64,000 bases of DNA from Luteimonas rhizosphaericola. Its GTDB lineage: Bacteria; Pseudomonadota; Gammaproteobacteria; Xanthomonadales; Xanthomonadaceae. The notes under the pieces were generated by a model. The model was not told the DNA's origin, did no database searches, and saw only the letters and a list, made by a program, of their open reading frames with translations. The DNA is taken from NCBI RefSeq assembly GCF_029888045.1, contig NZ_JARXRN010000016.1:248001-312000 (forward strand). The letters are read 5' to 3'. The stretch's first letter is position 1. Every line of letters starts with the position of its first letter. The position numbers were made by a program, and so were the translations under genes. Positions 17,732-28,038 of the stretch are shown here, in pieces.

Positions 17732-17773
17732 GTGATCCAGGTCAAGACGCGCGCGGGCCAGGTGCGCGACAAT
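17732..17773 (+). promoter_or_regulatory. FNR-type promoter of azurin gene
   Basis: GTGAT-CCAG-GTCAA at 17732-17745, two mismatches to the FNR consensus, then 22 nt to -10-like GACAAT at 17768-17773. Predicted start is near 17780, with a GGAG ribosome-binding site at 17803-17806 before ATG 17813. Gives azurin its own promoter 10 nt after the cco operon ends. Confidence 0.68.
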
Positions 17774-17812
17774 GGCGTCGACAAGAACGACCCACCTCCC
17801 ACGGAGTACGCC

Positions 17813-18268
17813 ATGCACGTCCACACCTCCCTGCTCGCCCTCGCCCTGCTCGCCTGCGCCGGCGCGGCGCAGGCCGCGCCCAACTGCGCGATCAAGCTCA
17901 AGGGCGGCGACAACATGCAGTTCGACCAGAAGAGCGTCAGCGTCTCGGCCGGCTGCAAGTCGATCACGATCGAATTCGAGCACACCGGCAAGCTGCCGGT
18001 GGCCGCGATGGGCCACAACGTCGTCATCACCGCCACCCCGGATGCCGATGCCGTGGCCAAGGACGGTATCAAGGCCGGCGCGGCGGCGAACTACGTGCCG
18101 GCCGGCGACGCGCGCGTGCTGTTGGCCACCAAGCTCGTCGGCGGTGGCCAGTCCACGACCGCCTCGCTGCCCGGCAGCAAGCTCAAGCCCGGCGGCGCCT
18201 ACACGTTCTTCTGCTCGTTCCCGGGGCACTCGTCGCTGATGCGCGGGACGGTGACCGTCACGCCCTGA
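17813..18268 (+). CDS. azu: Azurin, periplasmic blue-copper electron carrier
   Basis: 151 residues. A Sec signal peptide ends at AQA-A (about residue 21), leaving about 130 residues, the size of azurin. Type-1 copper ligands are all visible: His in AAMGHNVV, and Cys-x4-His-x3-Met in FFCSFPGHSSLM. The N-terminal APNCAIKLKGGDNMQFD fits, with the disulfide Cys pair (PNC and AGC). It shuttles electrons in the periplasm, classically in denitrification; here its own FNR-type promoter and place after the cbb3 operon make it a candidate donor to CcoP or NO-linked enzymes. A GC-rich hairpin follows. Confidence 0.96.
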   Translation: MHVHTSLLALALLACAGAAQAAPNCAIKLKGGDNMQFDQKSVSVSAGCKSITIEFEHTGKLPVAAMGHNVVITATPDADAVAKDGIKAGAAANYVPAGDARVLLATKLVGGGQSTTASLPGSKLKPGGAYTFFCSFPGHSSLMRGTVTVTP

Positions 18269-18301
18269 ATCGCGTTGCCGGTTCCGGACGCAGGTTCCCC
18301 C

Positions 18302-18323
18302 GAGGCCCGCATCTGCGGGCCTC
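18302..18323 (+). terminator. GC-rich hairpin after azurin
   Basis: Perfect 9-bp stem GAGGCCCGC / GCGGGCCTC with an ATCT loop, 33 nt after the azurin stop. No T-run follows, so it may be an intrinsic terminator without a strong U-tract or an RNA-stabilising end. Confidence 0.5.
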
Positions 18324-18367
18324 GCTGCATCCGGGCTGCGCCGTCGCCCGCACCCGCGCCGCCGGTT

Positions 18368-18397
18368 TTGGGTTTGGTCCTCCGGCCATGCGAAAAT
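18368..18397 (+). promoter_or_regulatory. Putative sigma-70 promoter of tRNA-Arg
   Basis: TTGGGT at 18368-18373, an 18-nt spacer and GAAAAT at 18392-18397 place the start about 6 nt before the mature tRNA. The stretch is notably less GC-rich than its surroundings. Confidence 0.4.
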
Positions 18398-18409
18398 GCG
18401 CGCACTGCT

Positions 18410-18486
18410 GCCCCCGTAGCTCAGCTGGATAGAGCGTCCCCCTCCTAAGGGGAAGGTCGTGCGTTCGAATCGCGCCGGGGGCGCCA
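18410..18486 (+). tRNA. tRNA-Arg (anticodon CCT)
   Basis: 77 nt with CCA encoded. Acceptor GCCCCCG (18410-18416) pairs with CGGGGGC (18476-18482), discriminator G, then CCA. D-arm GCTC...GAGC, anticodon stem TCCCC/GGGGA around loop CTCCTAA with anticodon CCT, variable AGGTC, and T-arm GTGCG-TTCGAAT-CGCGC. Reads AGG codons, which are rare in this GC-rich genome. Confidence 0.97.
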
Positions 18487-18546
18487 CCATCACACGCGCC
18501 CGCTGCCGCTCCGCGGCCCCGCGGCGCACCAGGAGTCCGCATCGCC

Positions 18547-20082
18547 ATGACCCATCCCGTCCTCACCGCGCTCGGCCTCACCGCCGAGGAATCCGGCACC
18601 TATCTCGGCAACGGCGAATGGTCCGACACCGCCGGCGCCCGCATGATCGAGCCGGTCAATCCGACCACCGGCGAGGTGCTGGGCCGGGTCAGCGCGTCCT
18701 CGCAGGCCGACTACGCGCTGATCGTCGAGCGCGCGCAGGACGCGTTCAAGGTCTGGCGCACCACGCCGGCGCCGCGCCGCGGCGAGGCCATCCGCCTGTG
18801 CGCCGAAGCGCTGCGCACGCACAAGGACGCGCTGGGCTCGCTGGTGGCGCTGGAGATGGGCAAGTCCAAGCCCGAGGGCGACGGCGAGGTGCAGGAGATG
18901 ATCGACATCGGCGAGTTCGCCGTCGGCCTCTCGCGCCAGCTCTACGGCCTGACCATGCACTCCGAGCGCCCGGGCCACCGCATGTACGAGCAGTGGCACC
19001 CGATCGGACTGGTGGGCATCATCAGCGCGTTCAACTTCCCGGTCGCGGTCTGGGCCTGGAACGCGTTCGTCGCCGGCGTGTGCGGCGACATCTGCATCTG
19101 GAAGCCCTCGCCGAAGACGCCGCTGTCGGCGATCGCCTCGATGAAGATCTGCAACGAGGCGCTGCGCAAGGGCGGCTTCCCGGACCTGTTCTTCCTGTTC
19201 AACGACGCCGGCAGCGAGCTGGCCCAGCAGTTCGTCGACGACCGTCGGATCGCGCTGGTGAGCTTCACCGGCTCGACGAAGGTGGGCCGGATGGTCGGCG
19301 AGCGCGTCGCGCGCCGCATGGGCCGCAGCCTGCTGGAACTGGGCGGCAACAACGCGATCATCGTCGACGAGACCGCCGAGCTGAAGCTCGCGATCCCGGC
19401 GATCGTGTTCGGCGCGGTCGGCACCGCCGGCCAGCGCTGCACCACCACCCGCCGCCTGTTCGTGCACGAGTCGGTGTACGACGACGTGCTGGCCAAGCTG
19501 GTCACCGCCTACAGGCAGGTGGAAACCAAGATCGGCGACCCGACCGACCCGGCCAACCTGATGGGCCCGCTCAACAGCCCCGAGAGCGTGCAGGCCTACC
19601 TGGATGCGGTCGAGAAGGCCAAGGCGGCCGGCGGGAAGATCGAGACCGGCGGCGCCGCGCTGACCGACCGCAAGGGCTACTTCGTGCTGCCGACGATCGT
19701 CACCGGGCTGTCGAACGATGCCGAGATCGTCCAGCACGAGACCTTCGCGCCGATCCTGTACGTGATGAAGTACCGCGAGCTGGACGAAGCGATCGCGATG
19801 CAGAACGACGTGCCGCAGGGCCTGTCGTCGGCGATCTTCACCACCAACCTCAAGCGCGCCGAGCAGTTCCTGGCGGCCTGGGGTTCGGACTGCGGCATCG
19901 CCAACGTCAACATCGGCACCTCGGGCGCGGAGATCGGCGGCGCCTTCGGCGGCGAGAAGGAGACCGGCGGCGGCCGCGAGTCGGGCTCGGATGCGTGGAA
20001 GGCCTACATGCGCCGGCAGACCAACACCATCAACTACTCCGACGCGCTGCCGCTGGCCCAGGGCATCAAGTTCGACCTCTGA
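18547..20082 (+). CDS. amaB: Aldehyde dehydrogenase, antiquitin (ALDH7) family
   Basis: 511 residues. The ALDH7 pattern is clear: [16 protein letters not shown] cofactor-binding segment, [24 protein letters not shown] with the catalytic Glu, and catalytic Cys in [14 protein letters not shown]. Antiquitin-type enzymes oxidise alpha-aminoadipate semialdehyde / piperideine-6-carboxylate in lysine catabolism; that specificity is from family membership. An AGGAG site precedes ATG 18547. The gene stands alone between the tRNA and a phosphoesterase gene 13 nt downstream. Confidence 0.88.
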   Translation: MTHPVLTALGLTAEESGTYLGNGEWSDTAGARMIEPVNPTTGEVLGRVSASSQADYALIVERAQDAFKVWRTTPAPRRGEAIRLCAEALRTHKDALGSLVALEMGKSKPEGDGEVQEMIDIGEFAVGLSRQLYGLTMHSERPGHRMYEQWHPIGLVGIISAFNFPVAVWAWNAFVAGVCGDICIWKPSPKTPLSAIASMKICNEALRKGGFPDLFFLFNDAGSELAQQFVDDRRIALVSFTGSTKVGRMVGERVARRMGRSLLELGGNNAIIVDETAELKLAIPAIVFGAVGTAGQRCTTTRRLFVHESVYDDVLAKLVTAYRQVETKIGDPTDPANLMGPLNSPESVQAYLDAVEKAKAAGGKIETGGAALTDRKGYFVLPTIVTGLSNDAEIVQHETFAPILYVMKYRELDEAIAMQNDVPQGLSSAIFTTNLKRAEQFLAAWGSDCGIANVNIGTSGAEIGGAFGGEKETGGGRESGSDAWKAYMRRQTNTINYSDALPLAQGIKFDL

Positions 20083-20095
20083 CCGGCGGCGCGCG

Positions 20096-20836
20096 ATGCG
20101 CATCGCGGTCGTCTCGGACGTCCATGGCAACCTGCCCGCGCTGCGGGCAGTGCTGGACGACATCCGGGGCCGCGGTTGCGACGCCATCGCCAACCTCGGC
20201 GACCTCGCCTCCGGACCGCTGTGGCCGGCCGAGACGCTGGCGCTGCTGATGGACCTGCCGGCGGTGACCATTCGCGGCAACCACGAGCGCCAGCTGCTGG
20301 AGACCGATCCGGCGGCGATGGGCGCCTCGGACCGGTTCACGCACGGCACCCTGGCGCCGGCGCATTTGGATTGGATGGCGGCGCTGCCTGCGCAGGCGTG
20401 GATCGACGGCGAGGTGCTGCTGCTGCACGGAAGCCCCGCCAGCGACGTCGGCTACCTGTCCGAACGCGTGGACGCCTCCGGACCCCGCGCCGGCACGCCC
20501 GACGAGCTCGCGGCGGACCTGGCTGGCCTCGAGGCGCGCGTGGTGCTGTGCGGTCACACCCACGTGCCTCGTGCGTTGCCGCTCGGCGACGGCCGGCTGT
20601 GCGTGAATCCCGGCAGCGTCGGCCTGCAGGCGTTCCGGGGCCGCAGCCCGCACCCTCACGTGATGCAGAGCGGGACTCCCGCCGCGCGATATGCGATGCT
20701 GCAGCGCGACAGCGGTTCCTGGCACGCGCAGCTGCTCGCCGTCGAATACGATCCCGCCCCGGCGGCCGCGCTGGCCCGCGAGCGCGGCTTCGACGAGTGG
20801 GTCGGGGCGCTGCGCGACGGCCGCCTGCCGCCCTGA
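20096..20836 (+). CDS. Metallophosphoesterase, YfcE/MJ0936-like
   Basis: 246 residues with the calcineurin-like metal site: SDVHGN near residue 8, GDLASG, RGNHERQ, HGSPAS and CGHTHVPR. VNPGSVGLQ closes the fold as in YfcE-like phosphodiesterases. Substrate unknown; cytosolic phosphodiesterase activity is the family expectation. ATG 20096 is 13 nt after the amaB stop; the frame is open further upstream but homology starts at MRIAVVSDVHGN. Confidence 0.85.
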   Translation: MRIAVVSDVHGNLPALRAVLDDIRGRGCDAIANLGDLASGPLWPAETLALLMDLPAVTIRGNHERQLLETDPAAMGASDRFTHGTLAPAHLDWMAALPAQAWIDGEVLLLHGSPASDVGYLSERVDASGPRAGTPDELAADLAGLEARVVLCGHTHVPRALPLGDGRLCVNPGSVGLQAFRGRSPHPHVMQSGTPAARYAMLQRDSGSWHAQLLAVEYDPAPAAALARERGFDEWVGALRDGRLPP

Positions 20837-20869
20837 CCTCCCCCCCGATCGAACGCACGCGGAGCCGAC

Positions 20870-21151
20870 ATGAGCCTGCCCCCCCGCCAGACCAGTGGAC
20901 TTGCGATCACCAGCCTGATCTCCGGCATCCTGGGCTGGACCCTGGTCCCGTTCATCGGCAGCGTGGTCGCGATCGTCACCGGGCACCTGGCGCGCGGCGA
21001 GGTACGTCGCGCACCCGATCGCCTGGAGGGCGACGGCCTGGCGCTGGCGGGCCTGATCCTGGGCTATGCGATGCTCGCGCTGAGCCTGGTCGGACTGGTG
21101 GTGCTGTTCGCCTTCTTCGGCGGCCTGGTCTGGCTGGGCTTCAACAGCTGA
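20870..21151 (+). CDS. DUF4190-type small membrane protein
   Basis: 93 residues with two helices around a short basic loop: [20 protein letters not shown], then [20 protein letters not shown], separated by [12 protein letters not shown]. This GLAI-S...G-x-ARxEI(V)R layout is typical of DUF4190. Function unknown. A GGAG site precedes the ATG; pyrD begins 1 nt after its stop, so the two are likely translationally coupled. Confidence 0.78.
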   Translation: MSLPPRQTSGLAITSLISGILGWTLVPFIGSVVAIVTGHLARGEVRRAPDRLEGDGLALAGLILGYAMLALSLVGLVVLFAFFGGLVWLGFNS

Positions 21152-21152
21152 C

Positions 21153-22208
21153 ATGTACGGCCTCGCGCGCCCGCTGCTGTTCGGGCTGGACGCCGAGCGC
21201 GCCCACGGGTTCGGCCTGCGCGCGCTCGACGCCGCGCATGCGACGGGCCTGACGCGGCTGCTCGGCGCGCGTGCGCGGCCCTTCCCCACCCCGCTGCTGG
21301 GGCTCACCTTCCCCAATCCGGTGGGGCTGGCGGCGGGGCTGGACAAGAACGGTGCCCACATCGACGCGCTGTTCGGGCTGGGCTTCGGCTTCGTCGAGAT
21401 CGGCACCGTCACGCCGCGCCCGCAACCGGGCAATCCGAAGCCGCGGATGTTCCGGCTGCCGCGCCATCGCGCGCTGATCAACCGCCTGGGCTTCAACAAC
21501 GACGGCGTCGATGCGCTGGTGCGCAACGTCGAGCGCGCGCGCCGGCGCAGCGGCCCGCTCGGCATCAACATCGGCAAGAACAAGGACACGCCCAACGAAT
21601 CGGCCGACCGCGACTACCTGCACTGCCTGGAGCGCGTGTACCCGCTGGCCGATTACGTCACCGTCAACATTTCCTCGCCCAACACCGCCGGCCTGCGCGA
21701 ACTGCAGGAAGAGCAGTCGCTGCGCCGGCTGGTCTCGACCCTGCGCGAGGCGCAGGAGAAGCTGGGCGCGCGCCACGGCAAGCGCGTGCCGATGCTGGTC
21801 AAGATCGCGCCCGACCTGTCCGACGACGACGTGCACGCCGCCGCCCGGGTGCTCACCGACCTGCACGTGGACGGCGTGATCGCCACCAACACCACGGTCT
21901 CGCGGATCGCGGTGCAGGACGATCCGCTCTCGCGCGAGACCGGCGGCCTGTCCGGCGAGCCGTTGATGAACAAGTCCACCGCGGTCCTGCGCATGCTGCG
22001 TACGCGCATGCCCGAGGCGGTGCCGCTGGTGGGCGTGGGCGGGATCCTGTCGGGCGCCGACGCGGTGAAGAAGATGGCCGCCGGTGCGTCCCTGGTGCAG
22101 ATCTACACCGGGCTGATCTATCGCGGCCCCGAGCTGATCGGCGAATGCGTCGAGGCGATCCGCCGGCGCAAGGAAGCCCCGAGCCGCGGCAACCTGCCCA
22201 GCCTGTGA
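21153..22208 (+). CDS. pyrD: Dihydroorotate dehydrogenase (quinone), class 2
   Basis: 351 residues. The N-terminal membrane-associating helices ([19 protein letters not shown]), [42 protein letters not shown] and TVNISSPNT (catalytic Ser region of class 2) are all present, as is the FMN phosphate loop [12 protein letters not shown]. It oxidises dihydroorotate to orotate on the inner membrane in pyrimidine synthesis, reducing quinone. Start 1 nt after the DUF4190 gene. Confidence 0.96.
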   Translation: MYGLARPLLFGLDAERAHGFGLRALDAAHATGLTRLLGARARPFPTPLLGLTFPNPVGLAAGLDKNGAHIDALFGLGFGFVEIGTVTPRPQPGNPKPRMFRLPRHRALINRLGFNNDGVDALVRNVERARRRSGPLGINIGKNKDTPNESADRDYLHCLERVYPLADYVTVNISSPNTAGLRELQEEQSLRRLVSTLREAQEKLGARHGKRVPMLVKIAPDLSDDDVHAAARVLTDLHVDGVIATNTTVSRIAVQDDPLSRETGGLSGEPLMNKSTAVLRMLRTRMPEAVPLVGVGGILSGADAVKKMAAGASLVQIYTGLIYRGPELIGECVEAIRRRKEAPSRGNLPSL

Positions 22209-22215
22209 GCGATCG

Positions 22216-23250
22216 ATGAGCGACGCCATCCGCGTGACCCGTGGCGCCGACCTGCGCGCGCGCAACACCTTCGGCGTGGGCGCGCGCGCGCCGCTGCTGG
22301 TGGAAGTGGCGGCGCTGCCTGCGCTCGGCGACGCGTTGGCCGGGCTGCCCGCCGGCGCCCCGCTGCTGCTCGGCGGCGGCAGCAACCTGCTGTTCGCCGG
22401 CGATCCGGAAGCGGCGGTGCTGGCGATCCGCGCCGCCGACGTCACGGTGCTGGAGGAAGACGGCGCGCAGGCGCGCGTGCGCGCCGAGGCCGGCGCGGAC
22501 TGGCACGCATTCGTGCGCCGGACGCTCGAGCTCGGCCTGTGCGGGCTGGAGAACCTGGCCCTGATTCCCGGTACCGTCGGCGCGGCGCCGATCCAGAACA
22601 TCGGCGCCTACGGCGTGGAAGTCGGCGAGTTCGTGGACGTGGTCGAGGCGTTCGAACCCGCCACCGGGCGCCTGCACCGGCTGTCGGCGGCGCAGTGCGC
22701 CTTCGCCTATCGCGACAGCCTGTTCAAGCGCGAAGCGGGCCGCTTCATCGTCGCCGCGGTGGAGTTCCGGCTGCCGCGCGCTGCCGCGCCGCGGATCGAC
22801 TACGCCGGCGTGCGCGAAGCCCTGGCGGCCGACGGCATCGACGCACCCACCCCGCGCCAGGTATTCGACGCGATCTGCGCGCTGCGCCGGCGCAAGCTGC
22901 CCGACCCGGCGGTCATCGGCAACGCCGGCAGCTTCTTCAAGAATCCGGTGGTGCCCGCGCAGCAGGCGCTCGCCCTGGCCGACGCGCATCCGGGCCTGGC
23001 GGTGTTCCCGGGTGGGGATGCGGACAGTCGCAAGCTCTCGGCGGCGTGGCTGATCGATGCCTGCGGCTGGAAGGGCCACCGCGACGGCGACGCCGGCGTC
23101 TCGGCGCAGCACGCGCTGGTGCTGGTCAACCACGGCGCGGCCACCGGCGCGCAGCTGCTGGCGCTGGCGCGTGCGATCGCCGGCTCGGTGGGCGCCCGCT
23201 TCGGCGTGGCGCTGGAGCCGGAACCGCGGATCGTCGGCGCATCGTGGTGA
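22216..23250 (+). CDS. murB: UDP-N-acetylenolpyruvoylglucosamine reductase MurB
   Basis: 344 residues, the long (type I, E. coli-like) form. RARNTFGVGARA, LLGGGSNLLF, GLENLALIPGTVGAAPIQNIGAYG (FAD site), SPYR-like AYRDSLFK, and GNAGSFFKNPVV with the catalytic Ser are visible; a C-terminal AAWLIDACGWKG helix and Glu-containing LEPEPRIVG complete it. It makes UDP-MurNAc in the cytosol. It begins 7 nt after pyrD, and its stop overlaps the start of the DMT transporter. Confidence 0.96.
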   Translation: MSDAIRVTRGADLRARNTFGVGARAPLLVEVAALPALGDALAGLPAGAPLLLGGGSNLLFAGDPEAAVLAIRAADVTVLEEDGAQARVRAEAGADWHAFVRRTLELGLCGLENLALIPGTVGAAPIQNIGAYGVEVGEFVDVVEAFEPATGRLHRLSAAQCAFAYRDSLFKREAGRFIVAAVEFRLPRAAAPRIDYAGVREALAADGIDAPTPRQVFDAICALRRRKLPDPAVIGNAGSFFKNPVVPAQQALALADAHPGLAVFPGGDADSRKLSAAWLIDACGWKGHRDGDAGVSAQHALVLVNHGAATGAQLLALARAIAGSVGARFGVALEPEPRIVGASW

Positions 23251-24173
23251 GCGGCCTGCCCGCCCGCCTGTGGCCGCGTTCGGTGTACGGCCGCGCAGCG
23301 CTGCTGATGCTCGGCAGCACGCTGTCGTTCGCGATGATGGCGCTGGCGATCCGCTTCGCCACCGCGACCGTGCCCACCACCGAGATCGCGTTCTTCCGCA
23401 ACCTGTTCGGGCTGCTCGCGCTGCTGCCGCTGATCCTGCGCCGCGGCAAGCCGCTGCCGCGCACGCGCCACGTGGGCCGCTACCTGGTGCGCACCAGCGT
23501 CGGACTGGTGGCGATGCTGTGCGGCTTCTGGTCGGTCGGACACCTGCCGCTGGCGCAGGCGATCTCGCTGTCCTATGCCACGCCGCTGTTCGTCACCATC
23601 GGCGCGGTGCTGTGGCTGGGGGAGTCGGTGCGCATCCGCCGCTGGATGGCGGTGGCGGCCGGTTTCGCGGGGGTGCTGGTGATCCTGCGCCCCGGCGCGG
23701 ACTTCAGCCCGGGCATGATCGTCGCGCTGCTGGGCGCGCTGTTCTCCGGAATCGTCGCGATCCAGATCAAGCAGCTCTCGCGCTTCGACGCGCCCGACAC
23801 CGTGGTGTTCTACACCTACGTATTCTGGGTGCCGATGTCGCTGGTGCCGGCGCTGTTCCAGTGGGTGTGGCCGTCGCCGGTGGCGTGGGCGTGGCTGGTC
23901 GCCACCGGCGTGCTCGGCACGTTCGGCCAGCTGCTGTGGACGCGCGCGATCGCGCTGGGCGAGGTCTCCGCGCTGCAGCCGATCAGCTTCGTGCAGCTGC
24001 CGGTGCTGGTGGCGCTGGGCTGGTGGCTGTTCGGCGAGACGGTCGACGGCTGGACCATGCTCGGCGCCGCGATCGTGCTGGGCGCCAACGGCTATATCGC
24101 GCACCGCGAGGCGATGCTGCTGCGGCGCGCCGCGACGCGGGCGCCGGTGGAAGCGGCCAAGCCCGCCGAATAG
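23247..24173 (+). CDS. DMT-superfamily (EamA) transporter
   Basis: 308 residues, ten predicted helices in two EamA repeats. FAMMALAIRFATATVPTTEI and RNLFGLLALLPLILRR mark repeat one; LLGALFSGIVAIQIKQLSR and GVLGTFGQLLWTRAIALGE mark repeat two. Substrate cannot be told from sequence. Start GTG 23247 overlaps the murB stop; no ATG lies between it and the first helix. It ends 12 nt from the converging kinase gene. Confidence 0.82.
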   Translation: MSGLPARLWPRSVYGRAALLMLGSTLSFAMMALAIRFATATVPTTEIAFFRNLFGLLALLPLILRRGKPLPRTRHVGRYLVRTSVGLVAMLCGFWSVGHLPLAQAISLSYATPLFVTIGAVLWLGESVRIRRWMAVAAGFAGVLVILRPGADFSPGMIVALLGALFSGIVAIQIKQLSRFDAPDTVVFYTYVFWVPMSLVPALFQWVWPSPVAWAWLVATGVLGTFGQLLWTRAIALGEVSALQPISFVQLPVLVALGWWLFGETVDGWTMLGAAIVLGANGYIAHREAMLLRRAATRAPVEAAKPAE

Positions 24174-24185
24174 GCGTCGCCGGCG

Positions 24186-26915
<2,730 letters not shown>

Positions 26916-26925
26916 CGTGATGGCG

Positions 26926-26958
26926 TCTCCCCCGACGGCCATGTCCGCGCGCATGGTA
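26926..26958 (-). promoter_or_regulatory. Kinase gene -10 element and strong ribosome-binding site
   Basis: Minus-strand TACCAT at 26958-26953 within CTCCGCTACCATGC, and GGGGGAGA at 26933-26926, 10 nt before ATG 26915. The same 14-nt string surrounds the putative -10 of the Nudix gene at 53756-53761, suggesting a recurrent promoter form in this genome. Confidence 0.5.
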
Positions 26959-27000
26959 GCGGAGGCACGCCCGCGACGGCGACCGCCCGCAGCGACCGGG

Positions 27001-27006
27001 TACACT
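27001..27006 (+). promoter_or_regulatory. -10 element of the FHA-GGDEF gene
   Basis: TACACT matches the -10 consensus well and predicts a start near 27013, leaving about 18 nt before ATG 27031. No clear -35 hexamer or Shine-Dalgarno is seen. Confidence 0.4.
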
Positions 27007-27030
27007 TCCGCCACACTCGCTGTCGCCGAC

Positions 27031-27927
27031 ATGTCCGCTTCCGACGACCAGGCCAACACCACCCAGCGCACGATGCTCAGCGGCGGTCCGCACCGCCCGG
27101 GGCCGCGTGCGGCCTGCCTGGTGGTGATCCTCGGCGAAGGACTCGGGCGTCGCGTCGACATCGGCGAGGCGCCGCTGCTGGTCGGCCGCTCGCAGGAAGC
27201 CGACCTGGTGCTCAACCACCGCAGCGTCTCGCGCGCCCATTGCCGGATCTGGTTCGACGGCACCAGCTTCCGCATCCGCGACCTCGGCGCCACCAACCGC
27301 ACCCGCGTGAACGACGCCCAGGTCGAGGAAGCCGTGCTGGTCGACGGCGACCACATCGTGGTCGGCGACAGCCTGCTCAAGTTCATCGGCCAGACCAGCG
27401 TCGAGGCGAGCTACCACGAGGAGATCTACCAGCTCGCCACGCTCGATGCGCTGTCGGGCCTGTGGAACCGGCGCCACTTCATGGAGACGCTGGACAAGGA
27501 GATCGCCCGCGCGCAGCGGCACGAGCGCGAGCTGGCGCTGTGCATCGTTGACGTCGACCTGTTCAAGCCGGTCAACGACACCTACGGCCACATCGCCGGC
27601 GACGAGGTGCTGCGCCATATCGCCGCGATCATCCGCGAGCACGTGCGCGGCGAGGACATCGCCGCGCGCATCGGTGGCGAGGAGTTCGCGGTGCTGCTGC
27701 CGGAGGGTGGGCTGGCGGCCGCGCGCACCCTGGCCGAACGGCTGCGGGTGTCGGTGTCCGAAGCGGCGTTCGCGCCCGGCGGCGTGCCGCGGCGTATCAC
27801 GGTGAGCGTGGGCGTGGCCGCGCTGCCGATGCCCGACGGCACCCGTTCGCAGCTGCTGGCGGCCGCCGACGCGGCGCTGTACCGGGCCAAGCACGGCGGC
27901 CGCAACCAGGTCTGCATCGGCGGCTGA
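27031..27927 (+). CDS. FHA-domain diguanylate cyclase
   Basis: 298 residues. FHA domain about 45-115: LLVGRSQEADLVL with R53, SVSRAHCRI (65-73), and GATNRTRVND, the phosphothreonine-binding residues. GGDEF domain about 130-298: DALSGLWNRRHFMETL, DVDLFKPVNDTYGH, active-site G215-GEEF, and an inhibitory RxxD site (R206-GED) exactly five residues before it. It should make c-di-GMP and be product-inhibited. The N-terminus is Thr-rich (T10, T11, T14). Divergent from a Ser/Thr kinase, a likely source of phosphothreonine. The frame is open upstream but ATG 27031 follows the -10 at 27001. Confidence 0.92.
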   Translation: MSASDDQANTTQRTMLSGGPHRPGPRAACLVVILGEGLGRRVDIGEAPLLVGRSQEADLVLNHRSVSRAHCRIWFDGTSFRIRDLGATNRTRVNDAQVEEAVLVDGDHIVVGDSLLKFIGQTSVEASYHEEIYQLATLDALSGLWNRRHFMETLDKEIARAQRHERELALCIVDVDLFKPVNDTYGHIAGDEVLRHIAAIIREHVRGEDIAARIGGEEFAVLLPEGGLAAARTLAERLRVSVSEAAFAPGGVPRRITVSVGVAALPMPDGTRSQLLAAADAALYRAKHGGRNQVCIGG

Positions 27928-27980
27928 CCTGTCCGGCCGGACGCTGCGGCGTGTACGCGCCGCGCCTGTCTCTGGACGAA

Positions 27981-28006
27981 CGAAGGGCCGGTCGCCCGGC
28001 CCTTCG
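27981..28006. terminator. Bidirectional hairpin between GGDEF and subtilase genes
   Basis: Perfect 11-bp stem CGAAGGGCCGG / CCGGCCCTTCG with TCGC loop, between two convergent genes. It can end transcription from either side; U-tracts are short. Confidence 0.65.
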
Positions 28007-28038
28007 CATGGATCAGCCTGCCACGAGGGGCACCGGCG

